From an uncultured Bacteroidales bacterium (GTDB taxonomy: Bacteria > Bacteroidota > Bacteroidia > Bacteroidales > UBA932), in contig CAMYVB010000006.1 of assembly GCA_947302175.1 (NCBI GenBank), positions 1 through 64,000 of the forward strand: a stretch of DNA of 64,000 bases, given 5' to 3'. Both the position numbers and the translations under genes were made by a program. The notes beneath the pieces were generated by a model. It made no database searches. It had not been told where the DNA came from and was given only the letters and a program-made list of their open reading frames with translations. This document shows positions 62,009-64,000 of the stretch, one piece after another. How positions within the stretch are numbered: the first letter of the stretch is position 1; the number at the start of each line of letters is the position of its first letter.

Positions 62009-62629
62009 ATGAAGAGATTCGTTTCTATCATTCTCGCAGCATCCATGATGCTCGCAGCACAGAGCTCTTTCGCTCAGGTTATCGTAGGCGGTGGCTACCT
62101 CAATTCCACCCTCAATACTGAAGGTTCAAATCCCTCCAACGCCAATGGCGCATACGCAGGCGCATCTTTCAACCTCCCCGTTGCTGAAGGTCTCAGCGTC
62201 GCTCCTGGTATTTACTGGTCCATGCTGACTTCCAAGGATGTCTCCAGCCTCGGCAAGTGGATCACCACCACCGGCACCTTCACCGAGCACGCCCTCAACG
62301 TCCCCGTTCTCCTGAACTACGGCGTTAACTTCGGCGCAAACTCCAAGTTCTTCGTATTCGCAGGTCCCACTGCCCAGTACGGTCTCTCCTCCACTGTGAG
62401 GACAGATGTCACTTCCGTTATCGGCGACGGCACCAACACCATCAACAACTATGAGGACGGCAACTTCAACCGCTTCAACGTCTATGTGGGCGGCGGCCTC
62501 GGCGCCAGCCTTTCCAAGCTCACGCTTTACGTTGGCTACGACTACGGTCTCCTCAACCAGTACACCGGTACTGACGCCGCCAAGGCCCACAGGTCCAACC
62601 TCAAGGTCGGTGTCGGCTTCAACTTCTAA
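62009..62629 (+). CDS. Small outer-membrane beta-barrel protein
   Basis: A 206-residue exported protein with a signal peptide ending SSFAQ and a series of amphipathic strands (VIVGGGYLNSTL, GLSVAPGIYW, FVFAGPTAQYGL, NVYVGGGLGASL, LTLYVGYDYGLL), ending in GVGFNF, whose terminal Phe fits an outer-membrane barrel. About eight strands are expected, like OmpX/OmpW or PorT-type proteins. An AT-rich leader precedes it and a strong terminator follows. Confidence 0.85.
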   Translation: MKRFVSIILAASMMLAAQSSFAQVIVGGGYLNSTLNTEGSNPSNANGAYAGASFNLPVAEGLSVAPGIYWSMLTSKDVSSLGKWITTTGTFTEHALNVPVLLNYGVNFGANSKFFVFAGPTAQYGLSSTVRTDVTSVIGDGTNTINNYEDGNFNRFNVYVGGGLGASLSKLTLYVGYDYGLLNQYTGTDAAKAHRSNLKVGVGFNF

Positions 62630-62650
62630 TTATTGTTAATCAACAGTTCC

Positions 62651-62682
62651 AAAAGCCTGCCGCTTCCCCGGCAGGCTTTTTT
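62651..62682 (+). terminator. Intrinsic terminator after the barrel gene
   Basis: A 12-base-pair stem (62651-62662 with 62669-62680) and a loop of six bases, ending in a T run (62677-62682). A clear rho-independent terminator. Confidence 0.9.
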
Positions 62683-62686
62683 CGTC

Positions 62687-62775
62687 GGTCCCTGAGTCTG
62701 TCGAAGGGCCGCCTACCTGCGTCATTCGCCGGCTTGACCGGCGAATCCCGGTCCCTGAGCCTGTCGAAGGGCCGC
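62687..62775. repeat. Paired GGTCCCTGAGYCTGTCGAAGGGCCGC repeats around a hairpin
   Basis: Two nearly identical 26-base copies (62687-62712 and 62750-62775) flank a hairpin with 9-base arms, ATTCGCCGG and CCGGCGAAT (62724-62746, loop CTTGA). The unit is the reverse complement of the copies at 33293-33338. The second copy reaches the stop codon of the serine hydrolase. Confidence 0.85.
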
Positions 62776-63983
62776 TATTGTACGATAGCGCCTGCGACGA
62801 TATTGGCGACGGCGGCGCGGGTGGCGGCCATGGAGCCGGAGTCGGTGGGATGCACCCTGTTGGCAAGAATGATGACTGCCGTGCGGGTGCGCATGTTCAT
62901 TATTATGGAAGTCCCGGTGTAGCCGGTGTGTCCAAAGGTGGAACCTTTGTCGAAAATGTCGCCGCTGGTCACGGCTTTGTCGCCATAGGTGTCCCAGCCG
63001 AGGGCGCGCCCGACTGCAGGGTCGTTGTCGCGGGGAATCTCAAACATTAGCCGCACCGTCTCGCGGCCAAGGATTCGCCTGCCGAGTATCTCTCCCCCGT
63101 TCATCAGGGCCGCGGCCATGACGCAAATATCAGGGGCGCTGGAGAACACCCCGGCATTACCGGAATTCCCCTTGTTAATGAGCCTCGCCGTAGGGTCGTG
63201 GACTTCACCGAGCAGCACGTGACCGTCTTCAAGCACCTCGGTGGCGGCGCATTCAGGCGGCACGAGGCGGCTGCCATCAATGGGGAAATAGCATGTCGAG
63301 CTCATTCCCAGCGCATCAAAAACGTTACGCTGCACATAATCGCAGAGCCTTTCGCCCGTAATCTGCTCCACGACGTGCTGCAGGGTAATGAAACCAAGGC
63401 AGCTATAAATCTGCTTCGTGCCTGGTTTGCAACTGCGCGGAAGCTCGGTCGCGATGTAGGCCATCAGCGAGTCCGCATCTGCCGAAGGATGTTCAGATAA
63501 ATAGCTCTGAGGATGGATGTAAGGCGGCAGGCCTGATGAGTGCGTCAACAGGTCCTGAATCGTTATAGGATCCTCGCCGTCAGCGTCCTGCCAATTGACA
63601 AAGCCGGGGATATAGCGGTCCACCCTGTCGGTCAGGCGCAGCCGTCCTCGTTCAATGAGCTGCATCACGGCAATCGTTGTTCCTAGGCACTTGGACACCG
63701 ACGCGAGGTCGAAAACGGTATTCTCGGTCATCGGCAGTTCTGACGGCACCGTCTGCCGCTGTCCGTATGCCTTCAAAAAGGCTATCTTGTCGCCACGCAC
63801 CACCGCTACGATCGCGCCCGGCGTCACCCTTTCGTCAATCGCCGCGGCAACGACGCTGTCCACGAGGGCGAAACGCTCTTCATCCATCCCGCAGGCAGCG
63901 GGATTCGAGCGCTGCAAGCCGCCCCGCCCTGAGCAAGCAGAAAGCAGAACTGCGGCAAAGAGCCAAATCAAACTATTTCTCAT
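62775..63983 (-). CDS. Class C beta-lactamase-like serine hydrolase lipoprotein
   Basis: A 402-residue exported serine hydrolase (LLSAC, lipid Cys17). The catalytic SxxK is SVSK in VFDLASVSKCLG. The usual Tyr-x-Asn is YSC in IYSCLGF, with Cys in place of Asn. The third element is HTG in FGHTGYTGT. The family includes esterases, D-aminopeptidases and beta-lactamases; this one is more likely an esterase or peptidase than a lactamase. Start could also be the ATG at 63992. The promoter is outside the window. Confidence 0.82.
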   Translation of the reverse strand: MRNSLIWLFAAVLLSACSGRGGLQRSNPAACGMDEERFALVDSVVAAAIDERVTPGAIVAVVRGDKIAFLKAYGQRQTVPSELPMTENTVFDLASVSKCLGTTIAVMQLIERGRLRLTDRVDRYIPGFVNWQDADGEDPITIQDLLTHSSGLPPYIHPQSYLSEHPSADADSLMAYIATELPRSCKPGTKQIYSCLGFITLQHVVEQITGERLCDYVQRNVFDALGMSSTCYFPIDGSRLVPPECAATEVLEDGHVLLGEVHDPTARLINKGNSGNAGVFSSAPDICVMAAALMNGGEILGRRILGRETVRLMFEIPRDNDPAVGRALGWDTYGDKAVTSGDIFDKGSTFGHTGYTGTSIIMNMRTRTAVIILANRVHPTDSGSMAATRAAVANIVAGAIVQ

Positions 63984-64000
63984 AATCGGCATTTTTTCGA

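Overview
The window is a gene-dense stretch of a Bacteroidales chromosome (phylum Bacteroidota), probably from an uncultured, fairly high-GC gut lineage. The placement rests on recurrent TAnnTTTG -7 promoter boxes, on a SusC/SusD pair, DUF4249/TonB receptor, BACON-domain lipoprotein and DUF3109 protein, and on the rplM-rpsI-rpsB-tsf ribosomal block. I cannot name genus or species from sequence alone. No rRNA, phage, insertion sequence, integrase or CRISPR array was seen. No stretch longer than about 300 bases lacks a gene; the largest gaps are about 180 bases (14912-15093) and 150 bases (495-655 and 42386-42539).

Region 1 (63-8803): an ElaA-like acetyltransferase, then one compact plus-strand cluster. 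It holds a FakA-like kinase, a DegV/FakB-like fatty-acid-binding protein, a YghO/BcerS-like acyltransferase, PlsX, an acyl carrier protein, a multi-pass DUF5009 membrane acyltransferase and an AroD-AroA fusion. The first five genes encode what is needed to turn a free fatty acid into acyl-phosphate and acyl-ACP and possibly transfer it to an amine. Region 2 (8800-12921): MgtC-like protein, dicarboxylate symporter and flippase on the minus strand, then a divergent lipoprotein cyclophilin. Region 3 (13048-24276): tsf, rpsB, rpsI, rplM and an isolated succinate dehydrogenase/fumarate reductase cytochrome b, divergent from pyrH-frr, followed by lpxK, dus, an aminopeptidase P, hemW and a coiled-coil membrane protein.

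Region 4 (24328-33349): a small membrane protein, tRNA-Val(GAC), a second DUF5009 gene, an esterase lipoprotein, DUF3109, an M16-like secreted protein lacking the zinc motif, a TPR protein and a U32 (RlhA-like) protein, ending in a cluster of short repeats. Region 5 (33350-42385, all minus): acyltransferase, acyl-CoA synthetase, murB, murA, diaminopimelate dehydrogenase, a TonB receptor and its DUF4249 lipoprotein. This joins lipid activation, peptidoglycan precursor synthesis and an uptake system in one direction with almost no gaps.

Region 6 (42540-52764): a SusCD-type nutrient locus made of a calcineurin-like phosphoesterase lipoprotein, SusC, SusD and a 1099-residue BACON lipoprotein with three copies of a carbohydrate-binding-like module; no glycoside hydrolase or regulator is present. 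Region 7 (52847-60657): a surface glycan cluster with seven glycosyltransferase-type genes and a Wzx-like flippase. Region 8 (60724-63983): a sugar-isomerase-like gene, a small outer-membrane barrel, a repeat cluster and a class C serine hydrolase lipoprotein cut close to the window end.
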